Assembly: GCA_002104905.1 (NCBI GenBank) | Contig: MCFE01000079.1 | Span: 62,001 to 126,000, forward strand | Direction: 5' to 3' | DNA length: 64,000 nucleotides | Origin: Basidiobolus meristosporus CBS 931.73 | Lineage: Eukaryota > Basidiobolomycota > Basidiobolomycetes > Basidiobolales > Basidiobolaceae | Shown here: positions 33,421-45,530 of the stretch, piece after piece | How the letters are laid out: every line of letters starts with the position of its first letter | How positions within the stretch are numbered: position 1 is the first letter of the stretch | Position numbers and translations under genes: made by a program | Notes under the pieces: model-generated | What the model saw: only the letters and a program-made list of their open reading frames with translations | What the model was told of the DNA's origin: nothing | Databases searched by the model: none

Positions 33421-35560
33421 CTGGTGCAAAGGTCTCAATATAGTCAAGTCCTTTTGTTTGAGAGTATCCTTTGGCCACAAGTCTTGCTTTGAGTCCTTCA
33501 ATTGTAACATCAGCCTTGTATTTTGTCTTGAAGACCCATCTGCATCCAATGGATTTTTGGTGGATTGGTAATTTGACTAAGTCCCAAGTTTGATTTTCCA
33601 TCAGGGCCTGATATGCCTCAGTCATTGCAGATCTCCAAAACTTTGTTTGAGGGCTATTTAGGGCCTCTTTTACAGTCTGGGGTTCATCAATATGGACTGA
33701 ATAGGCATAGGCTAAGTTTGTACCCTCATTGATATAGTAATTTGGTCAATTTCTTATCTGATTGGATCTCTTGGCATTCAATACTGGAATGATCACTTCT
33801 GGGATATTCCTGGGCACTGATTCTGACTGAGCCACAGTTATAGAGTCCTCTGGAGTGAAAAAATTTTCATTGTTTTGCTCTAATTCAATCTTGACAATTG
33901 GTGGATTTGAGATCAGATTTTTGTCATCATCTGATGTCTTTTTTTGTGAAAATTTTAAATTTTCATCAAACAACACATCCCTGGACATCATTAGCTTCTT
34001 TGCTTTTGTATTGTAGAGTCTGTGTGCTTTACTCTCATTGCAGTAGCCCAAAAATATGCATTTTACATTTTTTGGCTCAAATTTTGACTGATTTCCGGGC
34101 AGTTTCTTGGCATATGCTGTACACCCAAATATTCTTAGATGTTCTGCACTTGGTCTGTATCCATACCATGCTTCAAGTGGAGTAAAATCAAAAAGTATTC
34201 TGTTTTAACTCCTTTTTTTAAGCTTTACAGCAGCAGCAACTGATTCCACCCAAATATCAAAGGATAATTTTTGATCATGAATCATGGATCTTGCCATATG
34301 AATTATTGATTGGTTAACATGTTCTGCTGCTCCATTTTGCTGTGGAGAGTATGGTAGAGTAGTTTCTTGCTTTATCCCATGAATTTTGCAGAAGTGGATG
34401 AAGAGTTTTTATGTATATTCTCCACCATTGTCAGAGTGTATTTTCTTGATTTTTTCACCAGTTTCTCTCTCCACCATGGCTTTGAGCTCCCTGAACTTAG
34501 ACAGAGCTTCTTCTTTCTCTCCATGAAGTAGACCCAAGTGTATCTTGCATAATAATCAATAAAAGTGATTAAATACTTGATCCTGCCTAAGGATAAATAT
34601 TGCATAGGTCCACACAGATCTGAGTGAATTAGGTCTAATTTTTTCTTAGTTTTGATCAGCCCAGAGCTCTTGAACAGTTGTCTGGCTTGTTTCCCATATA
34701 TGCAGGCTTCACAGTGCTCCAAATTAGCTGGGGGATCAATTTTTTACTCCATAAATTAGCTGATCTTTGATCATTTTGCACAAATAATCAAAATTGATGT
34801 GCCCAAATCCCCAGTGCCAAAGCATTGGTGTTTCTTCATTTAAGTTACTTATATTGGCTTCCAGATATGATGGAATATAAGTCAACTTGTATAGATTCTG
34901 ATCTCTGATACCCAAAGCAATACAGGCACCATTCTGATCAGTGAAGTTGCATCCAGAATTGTCAAAGCTGAAACTGAGTCCTTCTGCAGTGGCCTTGCTT
35001 ACAGATAGTAGGTTCTTGGCTATTTCTGGTACATAGAGTACTTCTTTAAAGGTCAGTGTATGGCTTCCTTCACTGCTTCTAAGGTTTACTTGGATAGTTC
35101 CTTCTCCCACTGCATCAAGTGTTCTATCATCACCCATGAAAGCCTTCTTAATTGGAATTTCTTGATATTGGGTAAAAAGTTCTTTTTGGTGTGTAAAGTG
35201 TTGAGATGCTCCAAGTCAATATACCACGTTTAAGAATCCTTGTTTGTGGTCATATTTAGTGCAGATATGAATAGTCTATCTTCAGTTGTTGCAGCATTTC
35301 CATATTCAGGCTTCTTTTTCTGATAATCTTTCTTATTGAAGCACTGATCTGATGTGTCCTTTCCTTTTGCAGTAGTTACAAAGCAGGTTGCTGTTGCCTT
35401 TGTAGGGTTTTGAGTACCTCCTTTGTTGGTTATCATTGCTTATTAAAGCATTTTCTTCTTCCTTCTTATTGGGGCTTGATTTTCCTAATTCTTCAATCAG
35501 GAGCCTTCCATATATGTAATTTAAGGTCAAATCTTCAGTTCTGGACTCTAGGGCTCATAC
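33421..35560 (-). pseudogene. Copia E1 gag end, protease, integrase and early RT
   Basis: On the minus strand, reading from 35560: the gag C-terminus (TLNYIYGRLLIEELGKSSPN), a damaged zinc knuckle (CNYCKRKGHIRS, last Cys lost by frameshift), pre-integrase (34736-35137, MGDDRTLDAVGEGTIQVNLR and LWHWGFGHINFDYL), the integrase core (34372-34722, HSDLCGPMQYLSLGRIKYLI and FIDYYARYTW), the integrase C-terminus (33746-34051), and the RT start (33416-33625, CRWVFKTKYKAD...GYSQTKGLDY). It ends at the solo LTR at 33420. Gag N-terminus is at 45876-46406. Confidence 0.85.
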
Positions 35561-35907
35561 TGTTGTAATTATTAAGTTGGCACCAAAACATTCATGCTAA
35601 CTTAGTCACATAGACCTTTTTCTTTGATTAGCATTTTGTCCTTGCCAGTTTCTTGTTGGAATTTACTTAGAATATTTTCACCAAATTGTCAGGTACCCGG
35701 ATTATTATTTTTCTCAAAGTCATCCAAAAGACCCCAAACCTTGCACACATATTCTTGGACCTTCCTTAACAAACTCTACACGTTTGTTTCCTCTACTTTA
35801 TCAAAACTATAAATACCATACTTTTGATCAATAAATCTACAAGTGAATAACATGTAAATCCTCTAGTTCTCCACATCATTTCCAATACTCCTCAGAATAT
35901 TGCAACA
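35561..35907 (+). repeat. Element D LTR 1 (5')
   Basis: Starts TGTTGTAATTATTAAG, ends TATTGCAACA, about 347 bp. It is related to the E-type copia LTR (shared blocks ccaaac/ccaaacc, tgcacacat, cttgggaccttccttaac, gtataaatac). GGTTATGAGCCCC follows at once. Confidence 0.88.
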
Positions 35908-38518
35908 GGTTATGAGCCCCAAGCTTGCTGTCCTCTTGGTGTCTATTTTGCTTTGGATCCTTTTTTCTGCTAGTCTGGAGAAAGACTTTCCGCACTATTG
36001 CCCTGCTAAGGTTTAAGAAGACTACTGCTGCTAAAGGACTATGTTTATGAGAATATTGCTGTGGAGAAGAAGGCCTTGCCTTCAAAAGATACCTTCAGTA
36101 GCTACTCAAGTTAATTATGAAGAAGAGTCAATCAAACTGGCATGTAATTATGTCAAGAAATATAGTACCTTAGTGCTCTACCACTACTGAAGAGAATTGC
36201 GTAATTCCAGCAATTGAAGGGTTCAGATCTACAATGAAATATACTGCAATATGTATTCATATGACCCAACTTGACTGATAAATGAGCTTTTGGATAGGAT
36301 GTTATCCTCAATTGCAAAAAAAAAGATCATCATTGAATGATTGCCGGAGGAGGATTTTGCCAAAATCTGTTGCCACTCAAAATACAACTGAGAATGCAAG
36401 TACTGGAGTTGTTAACCACCATTCTGGACTATCTACTGATGGAAAAAGATCTCAGAAACAAGCTCCCTGAATTGTATGGATCCCAAAGATATATAATGCA
36501 AATATATCCACCTGGAGTACGGATATGTATTAGACAATCCATTGGAAGAAGGCTATAATTGTATCAAGTGTTTTGATACTGAAACCAGTGTACCAGGAGC
36601 TAAATATGAAGCTGTCAGACGTGCTATCACTCTGTTTAAGTCTCAAAACAGTGGGCAAAAGTATTATACAAATTTAGCAAAATCACCTCCAGAAGATTCT
36701 ACCGCCAGCCAAAAGAGCGAAGCATATAATTTCAAGCCTGATTGAAGTACACAACCAAGCAACAGTTGGTCAGTACACAGCTAAGAGCCACTCAGAAGAT
36801 AACATAGTACTTTATACTTGTTAAATATATATCACTTATTACAGTGGGAGAAAACACTTGGTGATATTTAACTACTCTGTATCAGATCAGAAGAATTTTG
36901 ATTGATCAAATCACTGCCAGGCTACACAACTCAGAATACTGATATATTGGAGTCTGATACCAAAGTATTGATGAAGCTAGCTATCAAATGCAGTTTATTT
37001 CATCAAATTTGGTCAACTCTATCAAAAGTTATGACTGATCTAAGTGGATGCCAATTTTGATCATTTCACTCTCAAATAGTCAGATATTCTGGAACTATGA
37101 TCTCATGGAGACTCTTGTGCTTAAAAACACTGTGGTACCACCTGCAAGGAAGTCCAGAACCACCCCACAAAAGGAATTATCCCTGGGTCATCAGCAGAAA
37201 AAGAAAAGAAGAAAAAATGGAAAATACCACTACCGCAAACTAGGGTACTTCCCAAATGCAGCCAAAGCTTATGTAGGCCATATTTGGACTATCTGGCAAT
37301 GCAGATATGTTCTATGGAGCCTCTTGTACAAAGTTCTTAAGCCAGAAACCCCAGAAGAGCCTTGAAATTTCAACAGGATCTGTCATATATTGTAGTATAA
37401 ATTGGAACAGATTATTTAATGCAGAAGTCTTGATGTCTGCTGTCTATGGAGCGGAAAGAAAAAGGTGCAAGGATCAACCAGATGGTTTTTATGGATTCTG
37501 AAGACACTGAGAAGATCAGTTAGCCTTGGAAACCAAGCTCAAGGCTCAAAATAACTATCAGGAGAATAAGGATAATTGAAGCCCTTGTTAAGGAGAATCT
37601 CACTTCTGGAAAAGCTCCAATCTCTATTCTACAAGTATATCCTGATAAGACAAAAGCAGCTGTATCAATCCAAATCAGTAGAAGCACTCTAAAAATAGCT
37701 ACCAAACAACCTATGGTGTTGTCCAATACCATACTGGGTAAATTAAGAAGCAAATGGACTTTGAATCTACTGCAAATGAAGTAATCAGTCCAAAGAAAGT
37801 TATTGCTATTTAAAGAAGACAAAGATGACCATTCTCAATCATATTTGTGGATCTGCATCACTATGCAGACGTGGTTCAAGTGGGAGCAGGCCATCCCAGC
37901 TCAGAGTTGAGCAAAAACCTTCTTTTTTGGCCATGTTATATGTGCCACAGAGCCAGGAAACAAGGATAATCTGGATCAGGTGTAAATGACAAAACCTTAA
38001 CTTGACCCAAAGTAGGTCACTATTTTTTACCTCATATAGCATCTACGTGCTGGAAGTAACTGTCCCTGAGCCTAATATGGACACACAGTGAAGTTGTCTA
38101 AATGGATTAGCCTGTTGGCCAGAAATAAGGAAACTCCAGATCTGCCATAAATGACAAAACTTTAACTTGACCAAAAGTGGGTCACATTTGCTCAAATAAG
38201 AAGCATTGGATAGCCCAGAGGCTATATATCATTATTACAATCTGTCAATTAGACTCAGCTTACTTTTCAAGCCAGTGCAACTGATCAAAGTTCATGATTA
38301 GTATTATGCTCAGATCATTCAAATTTTTAGGCATACTACCAAGTAGATTTGCACATTGAGTTCCAAGTTACTTGTTAAATTAAGATGAACACAAATGCAT
38401 ACACTGTTGGATAATACATTAGTCAAGTATGCAATATAGTCAAAATCTTACATGCTTATTACAGATTGCACACTCTCAATATGTATTTATTACTCATGAA
38501 TATTTTGTTGAGTGGGAG
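35908..38518 (+). other. Element D internal region 1, no retroelement enzymes recognised
   Basis: It begins with GGTTATGAGCCCCAAGC, the same primer-binding site and start-codon context as the E copias. The ATG at 35912 opens a 34-residue frame with a hydrophobic, signal-peptide-like start (MSPKLAVLLVSILLWILF) that ends at 36014. The rest (frames at 36542-36745 and 37048-37365, among others) is open only in short pieces, including a basic Lys/Arg stretch (QQKKKRRKNGKYHYRKLGYF), and I recognise no domain. Two diverged copies of a block around tgacaaaac-ttaacttgacc (near 37988 and 38150) occur near the 3' end. It ends with the polypurine tract gagtgggag. It may be decayed gag plus captured sequence. 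Confidence 0.55.
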
Positions 38519-38863
38519 TGTTGTAATTATTAAGTTGTCACCAAAATATTCATGCTAACTTAGTCACATAGACTTTATTTTTTGAATAGCAGTTTGTCCT
38601 GACCAAATTTCTTGTTGGGACTTAGAATATTTTCACCAAATTGTCAGGTATCCAGATTATTATTTTTCTCAAAGTCGTCCAAAAGACCCCAAACCTTGCA
38701 CACATATTCTTGGGACCTTCCTTAACAGACTCTACACGTTTGTTTCCTCTACTTTATCAAAAGTATAAATACCATACTTTTGATCAATAAATCTACAAGT
38801 GAATAACATGTAAATCCTCTGGTTCTCCACATCACTTCCAATACTCCTCAGAATATTGCAACA
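38519..38863 (+). repeat. Element D LTR 2 (middle)
   Basis: 345 bp, about four differences from LTR 3 by eye. It serves as 3' LTR of the first internal region and 5' LTR of the truncated second one, whose sequence resumes mid-element at the homologue of about 36530. Confidence 0.9.
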
Positions 38864-40108
38864 CACAATCCCTTGGAAGAATGCTATAATTGTATCAAGT
38901 GTTTTGATACTGAAGCCAGTGTACCAGGAGCTAAATATGGAGCTGTTAGATGTGCTATCACTCTGTTTAAGTCTCAAAACAGTGCAAGAATGTATTATAC
39001 TAATTCAGCAAAATCAACTCAAGAAGATTCTACTGCCAGCCAAAAGAGTGAAGCATATAATTTCAAGCCTGATTGAAGTATACAACCAAGCAACAGTTGG
39101 TCAGTACACAGCTAAGAGCCACTCAGAAGATAACATAGTACTTTATACTTGTTATATATATATCACTTATTACAGTGGGAGAAAACACTTGGTGATATTT
39201 AACTTCTCTGGATCAGATCAGAAGAATTTTGATTGATCAAATCACTGCCAGGCTACACAACTCAAAATACTGATATATTGGAGTCTGATACCAAAGTATT
39301 GATGAAGCTAGCTATCAAATGCAGTTTACCTGATCAAATTTGGTCAACTCTGTCAAAAGTTATGACTGATCTAAGTGGATGCCAATTTTGATTATTTCAC
39401 TTGCAAATAGTCAGATATTCTGGAACAATGATGCATGGAGACTCTTGTGCTCAAAAACACCGTGATCCCACCTGCAAGAAAGTCCAGAACCACCCCACAA
39501 AAGGAATTATCCCTGGGTCATCAGCAGAAAAAGAAAAGAAGAAAAAATGGAAAATACTACTACCGCAAACTAGGGTACTTCCCAAATGGAGCCAAAGCTT
39601 ATGTAGGCCATATTTGGACTATCTGGCAATGCAAATATGCTCTATAGAGCCTCTTGTGCAAAGTGTTCAAGCCAGAATCCCCAGAAGACCCTTGAAACCT
39701 CAACAGGATCTGTGAGATATTGTAGTATATATTGGAACAGATTATTTAATGCAGAAGTCTTGATGTCTGCTGTCTATGGAGCTAGAAGAAAAAGGTGCAA
39801 GGATCAACCAAGATGATTTTATGGATTCTGCAGACACTGAGAAGATCAGTTAGCCTTTCAAACCAAGCTCAAGGTTGAAAATAACTATCAGGAGAATAAG
39901 GATAATAAAAGCCTGTGTTAAGGAGAATCTCACTTCTGAAAAAGTGCCAATATCTATTCTGCAAGTATATCCTGGTAAGACAAAAGCAGCTGTATCAGTC
40001 CAAATCAGTAGAAGCACTCTAAGAATAGCTATCAAACAACCTATGGTGTTGTCCAATACCAAACTGGGTAAATTAAGAAGCAAATGGACTTTGAATCTAC
40101 CACAAATG

Positions 40109-40456
40109 TGTTGTAAAAGTTTGGAATTCCACCTAAATATTCACCTGACTTAGTCACTTAGATCATCACCTTCAAATCCTAGAGAATACTGACCAAATTC
40201 CTTGTTGGGATTTACTTAGAATATTTTCACCAAATACCAGGTACCCAGAACATGAAAATTCTCAAAGTTGTCCAAACAGCCCCAAACTTTGCACACATGT
40301 TCTTGGGACCCTCCTTAACCTATTCTACATGTTTGTAATGCCAAGACCAGGTAAAAGTATAAAAACTACTTTTACATTCAATAAATCATTAAGTGAAAAC
40401 CACAAAATCTACTTGTTCTCCAAATCACTTCCAATATCTCCAAGACTCTTACAACA
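40109..40456 (+). repeat. Copia E2 5' LTR
   Basis: 348 bp, ends TGTTGTAAAAG and CTTACAACA. Contains a TATA-like gtataaaaact near 40357, about 100 bp before the LTR end, consistent with a promoter that starts the genomic RNA. Confidence 0.93.
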
Positions 40457-40469
40457 GGTTATGAGCCCC
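40457..40469 (+). other. Copia E2 primer-binding site overlapping the gag ATG (half-tRNA type)
   Basis: GGTTATGAGCCCC follows the LTR directly. GGTTATGAGCCC is the exact complement of GGGCUCAUAACC, the anticodon stem-loop of yeast-type initiator tRNA-Met, not of a tRNA 3' end. Priming by this internal part of initiator tRNA is known for yeast Ty5 and Drosophila copia. The ATG at 40461 inside the site is the first codon of the gag frame. Confidence 0.75.
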
Positions 40470-43400
40470 AAGCTGTCACTCTCTGCAATGTCTACTACTG
40501 CAATTACTGGAATTTTTTCCTCTGCTGAAAAGTTGGATGGATCTAACTACCAAGTGTGGAAGGTGAAGATGAAGATGCTGCTACAAGAAAGGGGCCTTTG
40601 GGATATTGTCATGGGTGAAGAATGCCCTCCTAAAAACATGGGAGAGGAAGCCTTAAAGTACCAGAAGAAAGATCAAAGTGCCTTTAACTGCATTTGCCTT
40701 AATGTTAAGGACAAATTGCTAATTCAATGCTCAAGAGCAAAAACGGCAAAGAATGCCTGGAAAGCATTAGAGGACACCTACCAGTCATGTTCAGCTGCTA
40801 AGAAGATGTATCTGAGACAAAAATTCTTTACTACAAAGATGCTGCCAGGAGAAGAAATGAAAAATCTAATTAACAGAATTACCCTGCTGGTAGATGAGAT
40901 GGAATCTGTGGGCTTACCAACTACTGATGAGGATGTGACAGTTACCATCCTGAATAGCCTGACAGACAAGTTTCAGGGCCTTGTATCAGCCCTAGAGTTC
41001 AGAACTGAAGATTTGACCTTAAATACATATATGAAAGGCTCCTGGATGAAGAATTAAGAAAATCAAGCGCCAATAAGAAGGAAGAAGAAAATGCTTTAAT
41101 AAGCAATGATAACCAACAAAGGAGGTACCCAAGACCCTACAAAGGCAACAGCAACCTGTTTTGTAACTACTGCAAAAGGAAAGGACACACATCAAACTGG
41201 TGTCTCAAAAAGAAAGATAATCAGCAAAAGAAGCCTGAATATGGAAATGCTGCAACAACTGAAGATAGACTATTCATATCTGCACTAAATATGACCACAA
41301 ACAAGGATTCTGAGACGTGGTATATTGACTCTGGAGCATCTCAACACTTTACACACCAAAAAGGACTTTTTACCCAATATCAAGAAATTCCAATTAAGAA
41401 GGTTTTCATGGGTGATGATAGAACACTTGATGCAGTGGGAGAAGGAACTATTCAAGTAAACCTTAGAAGCAGTGAAGGAAGCCATACACTGACCTTTAAA
41501 GAAGTACTCTATGTACCAGAAATAGCCAAGAACCTACTCTCTGTAGGCAAGGTCACAGCAGAAGGACTCAGTTTCAGTTTTGACAATTCTGGATGCAGGA
41601 TCACTGATCAAAATGGTGCCCATATTGCATTGGGCATCAGAGATCAAAATCTATACAAGTTGACTTATATTCCATCATATCTGGAAGCCAATATAAGTAA
41701 CTTAAATGAAGAAACACCAATGCTTTGGCACTGGGATTTGGGCACATCAATTTTGATTATTTGCGTATAATGATCAAAGATCAGCTAATTTCTGGAGTGA
41801 AAATTGATCCCCCAGCTAATTTGGAGCACTGTGAAGCCTGCATATATGGGAAACAAGCCAGACAACTGTTCAAGAGCCCTGGGTTAATCAAAACTAAGAA
41901 AAAATTAGATCTAATTCACTCAGATCTGTGTGGATCTATGCAAAATTTATCCTTAGGCGGGATGAAGTATTTAATCACTTTTATTGATGATTATACAAGA
42001 TACACATGGGTCTACTTCATGGAGAGAAAGGAAGAAGCTCTGTCTAAGTTCAGGGAGTTTAAAGCCATGGTGGAGAGAGAAACTGGTGAAAAAATCAAGA
42101 AAATACGCTCTGACAATGGTGGAGAATATACCTCAAAACTCTTCATCCACTTCTGCAAAATTCATGGGATAAAGCAAGAGACTACTGTACCATACTCCCC
42201 ACAGCAAAATGGAGTAGCAGAACAAGCTAACAGATCAATAATTGATATGGCAAGATCTATGATCCATGATCAAAAATTATCCTATGATTTTTGGGCGGAA
42301 TCAGTTGCCACTGCTGTATACCTTAAAAATAGGAGTTATAACAGAATACTTTGTGATTCTACTCCATTTGAAGCATGGTATGGATACAGACCAAGTGCAG
42401 AACATCTAAGAATATTTGGGTGTACAGCATATGCCTAAAAACTGGCCGGCAATCAGTCAAAATTTGAGCCAAAAAGTGAAAAATGCATATTTTTGGGCTA
42501 CTGCAATGAGAGTAAGGCATACAGACTCTACAATACCAAAGCAAAGAAGCTTATCAAGTCCAGGGATGTGTTGTTTGATGACAATTCAAAATTTTCACAA
42601 AAAATGACATCAGATGATGACAAAAATTTGATCTCAAGTGCACCAATTGTCAGGATTGAATCAGAGCAGAGCAATGAAAGTTTTTTCACTCCAGAGGACT
42701 CTACAGCCATGGTTCAGCCAGAATCAGTGCCCAGGAACATCCCAGAAGTGATCATTCCAGTATCAAATGCCCGGAGATCAAATTGGACAAGAAATAGCCC
42801 AAATTACTATATCAATGAGGGTACAAACTTAGCCTATGCCTATTCAGTCCATATTGATGAACCCCAGACTGTAAAAGAGGCCCTAAATAGCCCTCAAACA
42901 AAGTTTTGGAGATCTGCAATGACTGAGGAATATCAGGCACTGATGGAAAATCAAACTTGGGACTTAGTCAAATCAATCAACCAAAAATCAATTGGATGCA
43001 GATGGGTCTTCAAGACAAAATACAAGGCTGATGGTACAATTGAAAGATACAAAGCAAGACTTGTAGCCAAAGGATACTCTCAAACAAAAGGACTTGACTA
43101 TACTGAGGCCTTTGCACCGGTAGCCAAGTTTAATTCCATCAGATTAATTTTGGCTATTGCAGCAAAATATAAGTTTTTTATTCATCAAATGGATGTAAAC
43201 ACTGCATTTTTGAATGGAGAACTTGATGAGGACATGTATATGGACCAGCCTGATGAGTTTGTTGACCAAAATAACCCCCATTTGGTCTGTGAGCTTAAAA
43301 AGTCACTGTATGGTCTCAAACAATCACCAAGAGCCTGGAATTGCAAGATAGATTCTTATTTGGAATCTTTGAGTTTCAAAAGAAGTAATGCTGACTATAG

Positions 43401-44427
43401 TATATACTATAACCCAGATAGAGCAAATCCAGTTCTATTAGCTCCATATGTGGATGATCTTATTATAGCCGCCAATAACCTGGAAACATTGGAAGAAACC
43501 AAATCCAGCCTATCTAAGGAGTTCAAGATGTTTGATTTGGGAGAACTTAGTTACTACTTAGGGATTAAGTTCTCCATAGACAGAAGTACCCAGACTATTA
43601 CCCTAAGCCAATCCAAGTGTATTCAAGATATACTAAAGAAGTACAAAATGGAAGACTGTAAACCGGCAGCTACCCCAATGGAGACAAACCTTAGCTTGGT
43701 CAAAACTCAACCAAATCAAGAGAGCTTGGTGCCATCTGAAAGCCCTGACCTTCCTTATCAGTCTATGGTCGGCAGTCTGATGTATATTATGTTTGGAACA
43801 TGTCCAGATATCTCATATTCAGTGGGAGTTGTCAGCCAACATAATCAGAACTATGGATCTGATCATATTGCAGCAGTTAAGCGGATTTTTAGATACCTAA
43901 AAGGAACTGCTGATATCTGCTTAAGATACACCTATAAGGACTCAGAACAAGATCTTGTGGGATACTCTGATGCAGATTGGGGACAAAATTTGGAAGACAG
44001 AAGATCCACCACAGGATACACCTTTCTTTACTGTAAAGGAGCAATTTCATGGAATTCAAGAAAGCAACCAACCGTAGCACTTTCTACTACAGAGGCAGAG
44101 TATATGGCAGCCTGTGAAGCTACAAAAGAAGCAATGTGGTTAAGAAAGCTCTTTACAGATTTAGGCCTATGTCAAAAAACGCCTATTACTTTATTTCAAG
44201 ATAATCAAGGATGTATACAATTAGGTAGAAATCCAACTTTTCATGCTAGAACCAAGCACATAGATATTAGACATCATTTCATATGAGAAGCTATAGAGAA
44301 TAACTTAGTTAGCTTAGTTTACTGTCCTACAGATGAAATGATTGCAGACATGTTTACCAAACCATTAGCTAGAGATAAGTTTGAATATCTTAGGTCAAAA
44401 TTAGGACTAGTCAGTATGAGCATTTAG
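40461..44427 (+). pseudogene. Copia E2 gag-pol polyprotein, disrupted
   Basis: Gag runs from 40461 (SAEKLDGSNYQVWKVKMKML). It has a zinc knuckle CNYCKRKGHTSNWC near 41162-41203, protease DSGASQHFTHQKG near 41327, pre-integrase and integrase at about 41700-42480 (HSDLCGSMQNLSLGGMKYLI; SDNGGEYTSKL), RT from about 42900 (CRWVFKTKYKADG; YVDDLIIAANN near 43447) and RNase H (GYSDADWG; STTEAEYMAACEA) to the stop at 44425. Defects compared with E1 are a one-base deletion near 41023, a one-base deletion near 41735, a stop at 42436 (in a Lys codon context) and a stop at 44284 in place of a conserved Cys. All catalytic motifs I checked are otherwise present. Confidence 0.92.
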
Positions 44428-44438
44428 CTGAGTGGGAG

Positions 44439-44787
44439 TGTTGTAAAAGTTTGGAATTCCACCTAAATATTCACCTAACTTAGTCACTTAGATCATCACC
44501 TTCAAATCCTAGAGAATACTGACCAAATTCCTTGTCAGGATTTACTTAGAATATTTTCACCAAAATACCAGGTGCCCAGAACATGAAAATTCTCAAAGTT
44601 GTCCAAACAGCCCCAAACTTTGCACACATGTTCTTGGGACCTTCCTTAACCTATCCTACATGTTTGTAATTCCAAGACCAGGTAAAAGTATAAATACTAC
44701 TTTTACATTCAATAAATCATTAAGTGAATACCACAAAATCTACTTGTTCTCCAAATCACTTCCAATATCTCCAAGACTCTTTCAACA
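44439..44787 (+). repeat. Copia E2 3' LTR
   Basis: 349 bp, preceded by the polypurine tract gagtgggag and followed by the target duplication AAATG. Confidence 0.93.
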
Positions 44788-45530
44788 AAATGAAGTAATC
44801 ACTCCCAAGAAAGTTATTGCTACTTAAAGAAGACAAAGATGACCATTCTAAATCATTTTTGTGGATCTGAATAACTAAACATATGTGGTTCAAGTGGCAG
44901 CAGGCCATCCTAGCTCAGAGTTGAGCAAAAACCTTTTTTTGGCCATGTTTGTATGTGCCGCTGTGCCAGGAAATAGGGACAATTTAGATCAAGCGTAAAT
45001 GACAAAACCTTAACTTGGCCCAATATAGGTCACTACTTTTACCTCATATAGAGTCTATATGATGAAAGTAACTGTCCCTGAGCCAAATATGGGCATACAG
45101 TGAAGTTGTCTAAATGGATTAGACTGTTGGCTGGAAATAAGGAAACTCCAGATCTGCTGTAAATGACAAAACTTTAACTTGACCAAAAGTGGGTCACATT
45201 TGCTCAAATAAGAAGCATTGGATAGCCCAGAGGCTATATATCATTATTACAATCTGTCAATTAGACTCAGCTTACTTTTCAAGCCCGTACAACTGATCAA
45301 AGTTCATGATTAGTATTATGCTCAGATCATTCAAATTTTTAGGCATACTATCAAGTAGATTTGCACATTGAGTTCCAAGTTACTTGTTCAATTAAGATGA
45401 ACACAAATGCATACACTCTTGGATAATACATTAGTCCAGTATGCAATATGGTCAAAATCTTACATGCTTATTACAGATTGCACACTCTCAATATGTATTT
45501 ATTACTCATGAATATTTTGTTGAGTGGGAG

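Larger units (their letters stand above)
40109..44787 (+). mobile_element. Copia E2: complete Ty1/copia element, 4679 bp
   Basis: LTRs at 40109-40456 and 44439-44787 (about ten substitutions and one indel apart) are flanked by AAATG (40104-40108 and 44788-44792). The empty target is preserved at 37774-37778 in the other D copy. All copia domains are present in order, but the single polyprotein frame carries two frameshifts and two stops, so this copy is not autonomous. It is the best reference for the E family in the window. Confidence 0.95.
38864..45530 (+). other. Element D internal region 2 (5'-truncated, split by E2)
   Basis: 38864-40108 and 44793-45530 together match 36530-38518 of internal region 1, including the frame IKCFDTEASVPGAKYGA (38873-39076) and the basic Lys/Arg stretch. 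The first ~620 bp, including the primer-binding site, are missing. The E2 insertion point corresponds to the uninterrupted aaatgaagtaatc at 37774 in copy 1. Confidence 0.85.
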
